64,000 nucleotides of DNA from Erpetoichthys calabaricus (Eukaryota; Chordata; Cladistia; Polypteriformes; Polypteridae), in NCBI RefSeq assembly GCF_900747795.2, contig NC_041402.2, positions 179,451,875-179,515,874 of the forward strand, given 5' to 3'. Below are positions 1 to 11,334 of this stretch, one piece after another (positions within the stretch are counted from its first letter, which is position 1; the number at the start of each line of letters is the position of its first letter). The position numbers and the translations under genes were made by a program. A model generated the notes under the pieces. That model was given only the letters and a program-made list of their open reading frames with translations. It had not been told where the DNA came from and searched no databases.

Positions 1-427
1 TGCCATCTGGGCAAAAATGTGGAGCGCTAAAGAAAAGACCCTTTAGAGAGTGTGGGAGAGGCACTAGATGGGGAAAAAAATAATACTGAAAAACAAACCA
101 CAGCCAATAAGCACAAAAGAAGAAACTAAGAAGTGCAACTAAGAAGGCATTAAAGGTACCCAAGGCCCAGCATGGACCCAAACTTCAGAGGAAACCGAGT
201 TGGTGTCTTACCTAATGAGCACCAAGAACAAACTTCAGCAAAGTACCTAAGAGTGCAAGAGAGCGAAAGCCACTTGGGAAAGAGTCAAACTGGAAAAAGC
301 AAACACGTGGCTTCATACTGGGACTGGTGGGCCAGGTCCACATCTGCACCCTCCAGCTTCCAAATGGCTGTGCAGTGATGAGCATTGCATGTGCCACTCA
401 GAGTCAGCAACGACGTCATGTCATGTC
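1..427. other. no recognised feature
   Basis: I see no gene or repeat that I recognise here. The short open frames look like chance. The sequence runs into the end of an old SINE copy near 428. Confidence 0.4.
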
Positions 428-805
428 ATTTACTAACCTACTTAATCCAGACCTGGGTTGTGAGGTCTGGGCAGAGAAGCCAATCCCAGCCAGCATAGGG
501 CACAAGCAGGGCCATCTTAACGCATGGTACGCTGGGCAGTTGTCCGGGGGCCCCATGCTAATCTATGTATGTTGTGACTTGCTGTCAATAAATAAATACT
601 ACACTCTACTAAACTATAAATATTTGTTATTGTGTGGCAAGTGGACATTGGCATTCGCCTCTGATTTAGTATCACGGTCACCTCTGCCACCTCGCGTGCC
701 TGTATGTGTACGGCTCTCACGCACTACATCACGTAAAAGCATATATGTTAATGTCACTTCAAGTCAAAGAAATTTCGCAAATGTTTGTGTTGAACACTTG
801 ACCAA

Positions 806-1567
806 TCCATATTACTAACCGAGAATAAACCGGAGGCGGCACGGTGGCGCTGCTGCCTCGCAGTTGGGAGATCTGGGGACCCGGGTTCACTTCCCGGGTC
901 CTCCCTGCGTGGAGTTTGCATGTTCTCCCCGTGTCTCCATGGGTTTTCTCTGGGCGCTCCGGTTTCCTCCCACAGTCCAAAGACATTCAGGTTAGGTGGA
1001 TTGGCGATTCTAAATTGGCCCTAATGTGTGCTTGGTGTGTGGGTGTGTTTGTGTGTGTCCTGCGGTGGGTTGGCACCCTGCCCGGGATTGGTTCCCTGCC
1101 TTCTGCCCTGTGTTGGCTGGGATTGGCTCCAGCAGACCCCCGTGACCCTGTGTTCGGATTCAGCGGGTTGGAAAATGGATGGATGGATGAATAAACCGGA
1201 TATGGACGCAGGTACACGGCGATGGGACCATGAGACGTACTGCGCAGGCGCCTAAAGCGTGCGTCTTATAAAGGAGTCACGGCCCAAAAACGAAAGAGCT
1301 CAACTAACGTGAATGAGAAATGAAGCAACAACGCGCCCATAGCTAACGACTAACGACACAGCCACACAAAAAAAAGAGGATTCTGCGCTGCACCCCAGAG
1401 TCAAACGGACGAGGCTACAGAGGCCCCACAGGTCCACAAAGATAGTACAGAAGGCGCGGGAAAGTACGAAAGGCGCAGGCGCCGACAATAATCTCTTTCA
1501 AATCTATTTCGGATTACCCAAGACCAGGGGTTGGCAAGCAAAGCGAGCAGGGGGCGGAGCCCCCTAG
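806..1567 (+). mobile_element. Helitron-like non-autonomous element
   Basis: It begins TC after an A (805/806) and ends CTAG before a T (1564-1567/1568), with a GC hairpin (GGGGGC, loop GGA, GCCCCC) just before the CTAG. There are no inverted ends and no target duplication. These are the structural marks of Helitrons, which insert between A and T. The 3' end closely resembles that of the copy ending at 26920. The CpG-rich interior has no open frame, and a SINE sits at 835-1188. Confidence 0.6.
835..1188 (+). mobile_element. tRNA-derived SINE, full length, young
   Basis: A tRNA-like head with a weakened box A and a box-B-like region is followed by the family body and a GGAT tail. The 12-bp target duplication GAATAAACCGGA is perfect at 823-834 and 1189-1200, so the insertion is recent. 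It lies inside the Helitron at 806-1567. Compared with the copy at 17358 the head lacks a few bases (the GCAGTGGGTAGC stretch). Confidence 0.85.
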
Positions 1568-2485
1568 TAATAAATAATTCATAGTAATTTCATACTGTGC
1601 CATCTCCATCTGTATGGTTCATATAATCATTTACATAATGGCATCTGTTGGAATGACAAATGCAATGCATTTTATTACTACAAATGCTTGTGATGCGCCA
1701 TCTGTTGGAATAACAGATGTAGAAACCAGACAGACACTTATCCTTTGTATTAAGGTGGACTTGCCGTGCTTATTGTCTGAGACAGGCTGAATTCTAACTA
1801 ATCAATGTAGACTTTTGTATTTATTATTATCGTATTTATCCTTGTATTACAGTTGACTGGCTGTGCTACAGATCCTGATATCTCAGTAATCGACGCAGAC
1901 CTCGGCGTTACCATTCACAGTGCACCATGCAGCGTTCGACCTGCAGGACTGAGAGACCTAATTGTTTCTGTATATCTGTATATCCTGCGTCATGATGTAT
2001 AATATAAATAGTGCTGCATCATTTATAGGTTGAAATGTGTGTGTCTTTCAAGGCTCATGTTCTATTGTTCAAATGTTTTATTCGTTGCTGTACAGCATGT
2101 TTTTTAATGTTTAAACACTGATTTTGTTGAAAGTACCAATACAATAAATATACGTTTAAATTTATCGACCATTTCCATTTTTATTCCTGTTATTGGTTGT
2201 GTAGGTAGGGGCTCCAGTGCACTGCTTTGCCCGGGGGGCCTATAATGCTGTTAAGACGGCCCTGGGCACAAGGCAGCAACAAACGCTGGACCGGGTGCCA
2301 GTCCATCACAGGGCAAACACTCTCACACACACACACCACATACTAGGGACAATTTAGTGTCACCAATTCACCTAATCTGCATGGGAGGAAACCCACACAG
2401 ACACAGGGAGAACATGCAGACGCCACACAGAAGGACCCAGGATGCAGACCCTGCTTTACTCACTGGTGGGCAACATCGCTAACAG

Positions 2486-3232
2486 CATGCCACCTTTAAC
2501 AAGAATACAAGAAAGGTGGTTTCTTTGTCCACTTGGGGAAGAAAAAGTTCAGGAGACAGTGTGCAAGTCACAAGGTGGGAATGGATGACGACTTTCGGGC
2601 TACAGTGGGGTGTTTAGGTCTGGCTGGAGGATCACAGAGAGAGTTTGGATCGGATCTCCGCCCGTCGACCACAACACACAAGACAGACTTGCACTTCCAT
2701 TTTAGATGCCTCGAGGGTTTGTGACTTGAACCTTGCCTTGTACGTTTTTTTTTTTTTTTGCTCCTGTCCCATACACAACATGCGTCCTTCCCTTTTCTTA
2801 AAAACCCTCTCCGTGGTCTGTGTGAGACATGCAGCAGGGTGACGAGCAAGTTTGTTGTCTCAAGGGGTTACAGTAGCCAGCTTCAGGACTGCTGCTTCAC
2901 AAACAAAGAAAATATTTATCCAAACAGGAAGCTCTGCTTTCAGCAGTAATGGGAACCAAATGTGCGCCTCATCACCGGGCACCCAGCGATTTGGGGAAGG
3001 CGGTTTACGCCTGCTGGCTGCTCAGCCTGCACACCCACTGGAGTTTTCTCACATACAGCCATACAGTCAACTCCTTCTGAGCCGGTCAGACACTGAGCTG
3101 TCGGCAAGGTGCCTGCTAGGTCAAAGTGTGACTTTAAGACATTTGTCTGGTGCCCACTGAAGCCTTCTACTGCAGTGCCATCTTGTCACAGTGAGGGACC
3201 AATTTATAATGATTAGGGTCTTACTGAAAATA
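2486..3232. other. no recognised feature
   Basis: Unique-looking sequence with a T-run at 2747-2759. No exon-like frame with good splice sites was found. Confidence 0.35.
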
Positions 3233-3639
3233 AACTGCTCAAAAAAATTAAAGGAACACTTTGAAAACACATCAGATCTCAATGGGGAAAAAAATCCTGC
3301 TGGATAGCTCTAGTGGTATGGACTGATATGGTGATGTGTTAGAAACGAAAGGATGGAAATGAAAATGATCAACCAACAGGGGGCTGAATTCAAAGACTCC
3401 CGAAAATCAAAGGGAAAAAACGATACAGCGGCAGGCAGGAGAGTCCATTTGGCTGAAATTTCATTGCAGCAACTCCAAATCGTACTCAGTAGTTTGTATG
3501 CCCCCCCGAAGTCCTAATGAGATGTCTGATGGTGTCCTGGGGATCTCCTCCCAGATCTGGACCAGGGCATCACTGAGCTCCTGGACAGTCTGAGGTGTCG
3601 GATGGACCGAAACATAATGTCCCACCCAGAGGTGTTCTA

Positions 3640-4058
3640 TTAGATTGAGGTCAGGCGAGTGAGCGTGGGGTCAATTCCTTCATCCTCCAGGAACTGCCTG
3701 CATCCTCTCGCCTGATGACGCTGGGCATTATCGTGCACCAGGAGGAACCCAGGACCCCCTGAACCAGCACAGGGTGTGACAATGGGTCCAAGGATTGCAT
3801 CCCGATACTTAATGGCAGTCAAGCCTGTAGAGGTCTCTGCATCCCTCCATGGATATGCCTCCCCAGATATACCATCACTGACCCACCACCAAACTGGTTA
3901 TGGTGAACGATGTCACAGGCAGCAGAATGTTCTCCACGGCTTCTCCAGACCCTTTCACGTCTGTCACATGTGCTCAGGGTGAACCTGCTCTCATCTGTGA
4001 AAAGCACAGGGTGCCAGTGGTGGAGCTGACAATTCTGGTATTCTATGGCAAATGCCAA
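3640..4058 (-). pseudogene. Tc1 transposase, catalytic part (broken)
   Basis: Two overlapping frames carry pieces of the DDE domain: 3819-4058 with HPVLFTDESRFTLS and FGGGSVMVY, and 3640-3822 with VTPCAGSGGPGFLLVHDNAQ. The frame changes between them, and a further change precedes the third acidic residue. They are the remains of one transposase reading leftwards from the part at 4273-4548. Confidence 0.7.
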
Positions 4059-4272
4059 TCAATCTTCACAGTGCCGAGTTGGCAGTGAGCACAGGGTCCA
4101 CTAGAGGATGTCAGGCCCTCAGGCCACCCTTATTAAGTCTGTTTCTGATTGTTTGGTCACAGACATTCACACCAGTGGCCTGCCTGCTGGAGGTCATTTT
4201 GTAGGCTCTGGAAGTGCTCATCCTGTTCCTCCTTGGCAAAAGGAGCAGATACCGGTGAGTCCTGCTGATGGG

Positions 4273-4548
4273 TTAAGCACCTTCTACGAGGGGGTCATGT
4301 CCAGCTCTCCTAGAGTAACTGCCTGTCTCCTGGAATCTCCTCCACACCCTTGAGACTGTGCTGGGAGACACAGCAAACCTTCTGGCAATGGCATGTACTG
4401 ATGTGCCATCCTGGAGAAGTTGGACTACCTGTGCCAGCTCTGTAGGGTCCAGGTATGGCCTCATGCTACCAGTAGTGACACTGACTGTAGACAAATGCAA
4501 AACGAGTGACAAAACAGATGAGGAGGGAGAAATGTCAGTGGCCTCCAC
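4273..4548 (-). pseudogene. Tc1 transposase, DNA-binding part (broken)
   Basis: A 91-residue frame whose second half (from MRPYLDPTEL) is the N-terminal DNA-binding region of a Tc1-type transposase: a homeodomain-like helix-turn-helix with AIARRFAVSPSTVSRVW. The catalytic part continues downstream in other frames at 3640-4058. It belongs to the element at 3233-4755 and is not a host gene. Confidence 0.7.
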
Positions 4549-4755
4549 CTGTTAAACCATTCATTCCTGTTTAGGGGGTCATCTCATTGTTGCCCCTCTA
4601 GTGCACCTGTTGGTAATTTCATGAACACCAAAGCAGCTGAAACTGATTAACAAGCCCCTCTGCTACTTAACTGAGCAGATCAATAGCCCACAAGTGTCAT
4701 TGACTTGATGCTATACTCGCATTACAAAGGGGTCCTTTAATTGTTTTGAGCAGTA

Positions 4756-5819
4756 TATAAACCCGTAGTAGCAGGGATGCCAAGTTCATGGAAGGATATT
4801 GGATGATGCATTTTATTCCTCAAGTTGACATAATGAGGCCCTGCCTGGCCCTTAAAATGACCGCTTGTGAGGAAACTAGGAGTTGACAGCGAAGCATTTC
4901 CCCCCCTCCAGGGGATTTACAGGGCCAAGCACAGCCCCTTCCAGGTCAGGACCTTAAATAAACCTCCTTACAACATGCTTGGCATGCATGGAGTTGGGTG
5001 AGGAGGAACAGAAAGGGCTCGCCTGGCAGGGATGGGTGATTCAAGAGAATGGCACAGGAAGTAAGAATGGGGCAGCCATGCCAATGGAGACTGAGGACCT
5101 TTAATTTTAACCTCTATTTTATTATGACCTTCTGTAGTAACTATTTAGGTTTTACATTACTCTTGGTGATTTATTAAGTAAAAAAATAAATAAATACACA
5201 ATTTTTCACTATCTGGGCATCGATAGTGTCATTCTGGATTCAGACACCCCCTTTGGGACAAACTGCCTAGTGCCCAGTGTGGCATTCCAGCTGAGCACTA
5301 TCGGCCTGGCACCAACACATCACTACTGCTGAGCGATCTGCATGGCACCCACTACTGTAGGACTGCCTACCCATTGCCCTTTTGTGCCCAGTTTCTTTGC
5401 CTAGAGCCTGAGGTGGCTTTATAGCTTTCTGCACACCATGGTTTTGCCCAGGACATCACTGTGGCTTTCGTTTTGGGGGTTCCATGCCTGGTTGCCAACA
5501 TCTGATTATCCTTTTCCATTTCACCACTCCAAGCTCAGATTTAAGGCACACCCTGTCGGTGCTTAGTGAGTCTGCAGCCCCTCTTTACCATCTTTCAGTG
5601 GACCACTGCCCAGCATCCACTTTGGGAGTCTGTGAGCTCAACCCATTCCAAGCCTGCTTTCTTATTAAAAAGCTTTGCTATGTCTTGCTTTAGAGATAAA
5701 AGGTCATGTTGAATGTGCTCCTTACAACCTCCTCTCACACGTGCCATTGCCAGCACGACCCTCCTCTTAGGGGGACTGCTGATCATGGCTGGAAAACATG
5801 ATTAGTAACTCGAGGGCCG
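4756..5819. other. no recognised feature
   Basis: I see no gene, and no repeat that recurs elsewhere in the window. A short AT-rich tract lies at 5160-5200. Confidence 0.35.
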
Positions 5820-6060
5820 GGGCTGAAATTCTGCCTAACTGCAGCTTGCATGTTCTCCTTGTGTATTTGTAGATGTTACTCCCACATCTCCCTGGATTAA
5901 TTAAGAAATCTAAACTGGCACCATATGTGCAGGTGTGCCCTGCAATTGCTTGGCACTCCGTCCAGGAAGAGTTGCAATGCACCCAAAACCGACAAGCTCC
6001 ATCTTCCCAGGACATTGAAATAGAGAAGAGGGTTGAAAAACAGATGGCTGACCGAGTGAA
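5820..6060 (+). mobile_element. degenerate SINE copy
   Basis: Pieces of the common SINE body can be followed in order (GCTTGCATGTTCTCC, then TCTAAACTGGC, then a stretch like the 3' end leading to AACAGATGGCTG), with many changes. An old copy. Confidence 0.45.
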
Positions 6061-6840
6061 GCAATGCACCATAACAGCAGGGGGTCACACACAATACCTT
6101 CCTTCTACTTGAGGTGTCCTTTGGAAAAAATGAGAAGCACGGAGCGGCCAAGAAAAAAAGAAAGAAAGAACAAACGAACGAACCAGACACCGAGAGCAAC
6201 ACGGCAAGCCATAAAACACAACCAAACCCCCACAAACAGGCCCCCGGATCAGTATAACTTGATAAGAGTCAACTGTTTTAGCACTAAAAATGGAAAAACA
6301 GATTAAGCTACACAGATAAAGGAGGGAAAAAAATAAATAAATCACAAAGCAATTACCAGAACGAACTTACTCAGAACTCCTCAAAAGGAGTTGGCCAAAG
6401 CACTTCACTCCGTTTTTGTGGATAACATCAGATGTGACCATTGCAGTGCTTTTTTTTCCAACCTTTTAAAAAATATAATTCATAATATGGGATTAAATCA
6501 AGACGCAGCGTGCTGGTAGTGAAGTGAATGTCCAGATGTCACATTTTGATTTTGGCCTCTGCCTGCCTGGGTCAAGGCCTAAAATCATAGAGAGAGACAG
6601 AGAAAAAAAAAGGTACTCATAATTGTTATATTTTTATGTTTTAGAACACCATCATCAAAATGTGAAAGAGCTCATGTCGATCTCGGTCTCAAACCAGACA
6701 AGCTAACACAAATCTGTTATGGCCACAGCTCAGCTGATTAGATTTGGAGCACTCCCTGTTACTCCACTCCAATAGTGGCCATATAAACTGACTTGGAAAT
6801 GTATGCTGCTGTTCAACAAGCTAATACACAATGACATGAA
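6061..6840. other. no recognised feature
   Basis: A-rich sequence without an exon-like frame. I recognise nothing. Confidence 0.35.
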
Positions 6841-6850
6841 TGTGTGTGTG

Positions 6851-6858
<8 letters not shown>

Positions 6859-6912
<54 letters not shown>
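6859..6912. repeat. AT microsatellite
   Basis: An uninterrupted AT dinucleotide run directly left of the inverted repeat at 6954. Confidence 0.95.
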
Positions 6913-6917
<5 letters not shown>

Positions 6918-7127
6918 ACTAGGGTGCTGTACCGTGTTAGCCATTATGAATGTAGAGAAAAGCCAAGCAAAATGACACCTTTTATTGGCTAACTAGAAAG
7001 ATTACAATATGCAAGCTTTCGAGGCAACTCAGGCCCCTTCTTCAGGCAAGGGCCTGAGTTGCCTCGAAAGCTTGCATATTGTAATCTTTCTAGTTAGCCA
7101 ATAAAAGGTGTCATTTTGCTTGGCTTT

Positions 7128-7132
<5 letters not shown>
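6913..7132. repeat. long perfect inverted repeat of an interspersed repeat
   Basis: Arms 6954-7036 and 7050-7132 are exact reverse complements over 83 bp with a 13-base spacer. Each arm is a copy of an interspersed repeat also present, once, at 53254-53341. The part 6913-6953 (ACTAGGGTGCTGTACCGTG) recurs at 16980. The structure sits between an AT run on the left and CT/AT/CA runs on the right. Confidence 0.95.
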
Positions 7133-7189
<57 letters not shown>

Positions 7190-7206
7190 ATACACACACA
7201 CACACA
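7128..7206. repeat. compound CT-AT-CA microsatellite
   Basis: A CT run (7128-7150) passes into an AT run (7151-7192) and then a CA run to 7206. Confidence 0.9.
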
Positions 7207-7580
7207 CCAACAACATTTATTTCTATAGCACATTTACATACAAATGATATACAGTGCATCCATAAAGTATTCACAGCGCATCACTTTTTCCACATTTTGT
7301 TATGTTACAACCTTATTCCAAAATGGATTCATTTAATTTTTTTCCTCAGAATTCTACACACAACACCCCATAATGACAACGTGAAAAAAGTTTACTTGAG
7401 ATTTTTGCAAATTTATTAAAAATAAAAAAAATTGAGAAAGCACATGTACATAAGTATTCAGTCTTTGCCAGACAAAATAAATAAGAAAATAGAATAAGGG
7501 AACACTAATTAACATTGAATAAAAGTAAGGTATTGAGTAAAAGTAAGTATATTGAACAAATATATATATATAAAATTATA
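7207..7580 (+). repeat. unclassified interspersed repeat, interrupted
   Basis: AACAACATTTATTTCTATAG at 7209 and the AATAGAATAAGG / ATTAACATTGAATAAAAGTA part near 7485-7550 match the two ends of a repeat that is continuous at 42395-42560 and also present at 17041-17252. A Tc1 end sits between them. Confidence 0.55.
7252..7478 (+). mobile_element. Tc1/mariner terminal repeat, solo
   Basis: After a TA the sequence begins CAGTGCATCCATAAAGTATT and continues as the long terminal repeat of a common fish Tc1 family (CTTTTTCCACATTTTGTTATG, CAACACCCCATAATGACAAC). No transposase follows, so only one end is present. Confidence 0.75.
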
Positions 7581-8608
7581 TACACACACACATATACAGT
7601 ATCTAAAAATGTGTGTCTGGCTTATAAAAGACTGGAAAATTACTAACATTACATAGTTATAATTATTTTGCCTCGGTCTACCATTCAAATTTCAAATGAA
7701 GCCAAAGGCCGTTATGGATAGATCCACGCCACCTTTCTTTTTTTTATTTTAATAACAGAAGCCCCTAGTAAAACGGTCGTCTCTGAGAGGGATGGACCGC
7801 ACCATTGCAAATGCAACAGTGCCCTCTGCTGGTGAGTGCTGGAACCTCGCTATCCTACTGTCACCAATTCCACAGCTCTGCACTAGAAGGATGAATCACG
7901 CCACGAAGTTTGCCGAACATGCTTTATTTTAGGGATGAGAGGCTAAATTTAGTTTAAACAAACAACAAATTCAATGCACTCATTGTGAAGGTACACTTAG
8001 CTAGAGGTCTTAAATATATTCATGCCGCTAACAGTTTCGTCTTATATAAAAAAAAAAAAATAAATCCTACAATTTTGATTCTATTAGTTTAAAAAAATGC
8101 AACAGCGCCCTCTTCTGGTCACTACTAGAACCTTCCTTTCTTACGGTTACAAGCAACTAGTCCACAAGTGAAACTCTTATACGTAGTTGACTATTACAAG
8201 GATGAGACACCCCGTGACGCTTTCAGATCATTTTCTCTTCTGGGAGTGACGGACTATAACAAAATGGTTTACACACATCATAAGGGGAAAATTGCTTCCT
8301 CATAGGCTTTATTATTTTAATAAATCTATACAGCTAACACCTTTATCTTATTGTGCGATTATTTGTAAGTTTTTGTATATGTCTCAGTATTTTACAATAA
8401 TAGCCCAGAAAGGTTAAATGGGATTGGAATTGAGAATGCTGTGCCTTACACTCCCGTGTTTCCACCACTTGGAGGAGCCAATGAATGCAAGTGAAAGCAC
8501 TGCAGAACAGGTATAAATTTAGTTAAGGTGTGTAACTGGTCTTTATTTCAAGTACCATCATAGTGTAATTCTTGTCACATGTGCAGAGCAGAGTGAAAAT
8601 CTGATTTG
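7581..8608. other. no recognised feature
   Basis: AT-rich. Two short stretches resemble each other (GCAACAGTGCCCTCTGCTGG at 7811 and its relative at 8099), suggesting an old duplicated repeat. No gene seen. Confidence 0.35.
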
Positions 8609-8620
8609 CATGGGCTAATC

Positions 8621-9195
8621 CATCCATCCTCTTCCGCTTATCCGAGGTCGGGTCGCGGGGGCAGCAGCTTGAGCAGAGATACCCAGACTTCCCTCTCCCC
8701 GGCCACTTCTTCGAGCTCTTCCGGGAGAATCCCAAGGCGTTCCCAGGCCAGCCGGGAGACATAGTCCCTCCAGCGTGTCCTGGGTCTTCCCCGGGGCCTC
8801 CTCCCGGTTGGACGTGCCCGGAACACCTCACCAGGGAGGCGTCCAGGAGGCATCCTGATCAGATACCCGAGCCACCTCATCTGACTCCTCTTGATGCGGA
8901 GGAGCAGCGGCTCTACTCTGAGCCCCTCCCGGATGACGGAGCTTCTCCCCCTATCTTTAAGGGAGAGCCCAGACAACTTGCGGAGGAAACTCATTTCAGC
9001 CGCTTGTTTTCGCGATCTCGTTCTTTCGGTCACTACCCATAGCTCATGACCATAGGTGAGGATAGGAACGTAGATCGACTGGTAAATTGAGAGCTTTGCC
9101 TTGCAAAGGATCGGACCGCCAAGGTCCCCGCCTTCGGCCACCACCCAACTCACACTGCACCCGACCTCCTTGGCCCCTCCCATAGGTGGTGAGCC
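8621..9195 (-). mobile_element. LINE 3' end (non-LTR retrotransposon), 5'-truncated
   Basis: On the minus strand a 186-residue frame (9198-8638) is the C-terminal end of a fish non-LTR reverse transcriptase polyprotein: YVPILTYGHELWVVTERT, then SQMRWLGYLIRMPPGRLPGE and RPRGRPRTRWRDYVSRLAW. The DNA ends in a GGAT tail at 8621. A perfect 12-bp duplication CATGGGCTAATC flanks it (8609-8620 and 9196-9207), so this is a target-primed insertion. The frame is open, so it is fairly young. The exact LINE clade is not certain. Confidence 0.85.
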
Positions 9196-9207
9196 CATGG
9201 GCTAATC

Positions 9208-9824
9208 AAAATGCAAAACACTTCCACTCTCTGGCACTATAATTAGAAGCTCTGAGGTAATGCACTTATACTAGCTATCTTCATTATCTGAAAAATCTTG
9301 CACCATATTTGTATACTTGTAGTGTCTCATTACAGATACAATAGTAGCGTAGCTATAAATCTACAACTTAGGCCATTGGAAGTTTAACACTCATGTTAAC
9401 AAAGCAAGGCACTGGTAAGGAATCAAGTTGCCCCTGTGGTTAAATGGCAACACCTTAATCAGTATGAGACACAACACACGATTCATCAGACATTACTTTA
9501 TATAGCACCTTGTCATAGTGAACACTGTCATACTGCGTATGTGTCATCAGTCATTACATTACGTAGTAGAGGTTGCTCTCAGAGTCCCCCCATGAGGCTA
9601 CAGGTTTACAATTTTTTCTATAATTGGACTCCCACCTTAATAAAGCAAGCTGTTTTTTTTTTTTTTTTTTTGCGTCGATTCAGAATTACAATTCTTTATG
9701 CTTATTTTTTTCTAGAAAATTGATTTAGTATTTATGTGTTAGACAAGGATGAAATCATTATTTTCATTTTGTTTTTTGTTAATATTTTGGTTTTTAAATC
9801 ATTGTTTATTAATAAGCACACAAT
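9208..9824. other. no recognised feature
   Basis: I recognise nothing beyond a T-run at 9652-9671. Confidence 0.35.

Positions 9825-9910
<86 letters not shown>
9825..9910. repeat. TAGA tetranucleotide microsatellite
   Basis: About 21 perfect TAGA units. Read on the minus strand it is the ATCT tail of the retroposon end at 9911-9960. Confidence 0.95.
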
Positions 9911-9960
9911 CTTTATTAATCCCAATGGGAAATTCACAATCAACACATAAATTGGCACCT
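9911..9960 (-). mobile_element. LINE/SINE 3' tail fragment
   Basis: The minus strand reads TTCCCATTGGGATTAATAAA followed by GTATCTATC, the same tail as the LINE ending at 11140 and the fragment at 17085. Only the last few dozen bases are present. Confidence 0.6.
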
Positions 9961-10111
9961 TTCAGCATCCATTGTTGTTGCCACATACTGTATATCTAAT
10001 TTGCTTATCATGCATTTTCAGTATTCAGACACAATTAAGATAACAAATTGGAAAAAAATAAGTAAATAAAAAAAAAAAAGAGAACAGTCAGTCATTGTCT
10101 AACCTATTAGT

Positions 10112-10256
10112 CCTCAACAGGGTTGTGGGGGTCTGTCTCAGTGAGCACAGGGCACAAGGCAAGAAACAAACCCTGGACAGGGTGCCAGTCCATCGTAGGG
10201 TAAACACACAAGCACACACTACGGTCAATTTAGGATGTCCAATACACCTAACATGT
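10112..10256 (-). mobile_element. SINE fragment
   Basis: The middle and 3' part of the common SINE in minus orientation (CACAGGGCACAAGGCAA-like and CAGGGTGCCAGTCCATC stretches), with moderate divergence. Confidence 0.6.
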
Positions 10257-10600
10257 TTAAAGATACTTAATATTAATTTCTTAATATTTCTTATCATAAA
10301 TGTAAACGTCATAACACTACACTATGTAAAGAAAAAAACAGCTAAACAAACAGTAAGATCAATTTAGAGGGATCAGTAATTGGGAAATTAGCTGGAACTA
10401 GGGAGATCAAAAGATCCAGTACATTTGGTACCAGCCAATACCAACATTCCAAAAATTGGGGGTGGTCTCGACTATATCGTATACTCTGATATGGGAATAG
10501 ATATTTGAGGAGTAAACCGCAACACAATAATTATATTATTTTTTTATATTCCGTACATTAAAGAATTATCAACAACAAATCAAATTAGTAATACAGTATA
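10257..10600. other. no recognised feature
   Basis: AT-rich sequence without recognisable repeats or exons. Confidence 0.35.
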
Positions 10601-11142
10601 TTGAACAATTATTATAAGGCGTCCTTCAACATCTGCAATAAGATGCTGCAGATGTTCTATCAGACGGTTGTGGCGAGCGCCCTCTTCTACGCAGTGGTGT
10701 GCTGGGGAGGCAGCTTTAAGAGGAAAGACGCCTCACGCCTGGACAAACTGGTGAGGAAGGCAGGCTTTATTGTTGGCATGGAGCTGGACAGTTTAACATC
10801 TGTGGCAGAGCGACGGGCGCTCAGCAGACTCCTATCAATCATGGAGAATCCACTGCATCCACTAAACAGTGTCATCTCCAGACAGAGGAGCAGCTTCAGC
10901 GACAGACTGCTGTCACTGTCCTGCTCCACTGACAGACTGAGGAGATCGTTCCTCCCCCAAACTATGCGACTCTTTAATTCCACCCAGGGTGGTAAACGTT
11001 AACACTTAACATTATACATAGTTATTGTCTGTTTTTCACCTGCATTATTATCATTCTTTAATTTAATATTATTTATTGTATCAGTATGCTGCTGCTGAAG
11101 AATGTGAATTTCCCATTGGGATTAATAAAGTATCTATCTATT
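10601..11142 (+). mobile_element. LINE 3' end with ATCT tail
   Basis: A 133-residue frame (10601-11002) matches the C-terminal end of a fish LINE ORF2: MFYQTVVASALFYAVVCWGG, LDKLVRKAGFIVGMELDSL, and RRSFLPQTMRLFNSTQGG before the stop. The 3' UTR ends TTCCCATTGGGATTAATAAA plus GTATCTATCTAT. This looks like a CR1/L2- or Rex-type element. The 5' part is missing. Confidence 0.75.
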
Positions 11143-11334
11143 ATAAAAGTAAAGTTGAATAAATCGGACTCTGCAGCTGCATGAATAAAAAAGTACCACT
11201 TCAGGGTTAGTGGAAATAGCTCAAAAGTTGATAGAAATCTAGGTTTTGTACCGAATATTTGTATACAAAATTTGATTGACCTTAGTGAAAGCGTACTCAA
11301 GTTATCGTGTTTTCACACGCACATCAAGTCAAGT

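Larger units (their letters stand above)
507..2264. mobile_element. hAT-type non-autonomous element with nested insertions
   Basis: Terminal repeats start CAGGGCC and share CTTAAC nearby (507 and reverse complement of 2264), with a perfect 8-bp target duplication GGCACAAG on both sides, which is the hAT signature. No transposase frame is visible. A Helitron occupies 806-1567, so the hAT sequence proper is about 1 kb. The right part (1568-2264) holds two similar stretches around 1640 and 1690 containing ATCTGTTGGAAT. Confidence 0.7.
428..2485 (-). mobile_element. old tRNA-SINE copy, split by a hAT insertion
   Basis: The flanks 428-506 and 2273-2485 read as one minus-strand copy of the common SINE of this window (tail end on the left, head on the right, with the heptad-like stretch for cytosine-rich TCCCACAG/ACATGC region recognisable). 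The join is interrupted by a hAT-type element at 507-2264 flanked by the 8-bp duplication GGCACAAG at 499-506 and 2265-2272. The SINE is clearly diverged from the fresh copies at 835 and 17358, so it is the oldest layer of the nest. Confidence 0.65.
3233..4755 (-). mobile_element. Tc1/mariner element, decayed
   Basis: Short terminal repeats ACTGCTCAAA (3234 and reverse complement near 4754) lie next to TA, the Tc1 target. On the minus strand, transposase pieces follow in order: a paired helix-turn-helix region (about 4270-4460, with LDPTELAQVVQLLQDG and VSPSTVSRVWRRF), the first catalytic region LFTDESRF (about 4000), the second FLLVHDNAQRH (about 3740) and the third DLNLIEH (about 3640). All three catalytic landmarks can be seen, but they lie in different frames, so the copy is inactive. 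Confidence 0.8.

Noticed and set aside
7108-7419. 103-residue plus-strand frame
   Set aside because: Begins in CT/AT/CA microsatellite and ends in a Tc1 terminal repeat.
9825-9910. CRISPR-like regular repeat
   Set aside because: Simple tetranucleotide microsatellite; no spacers.
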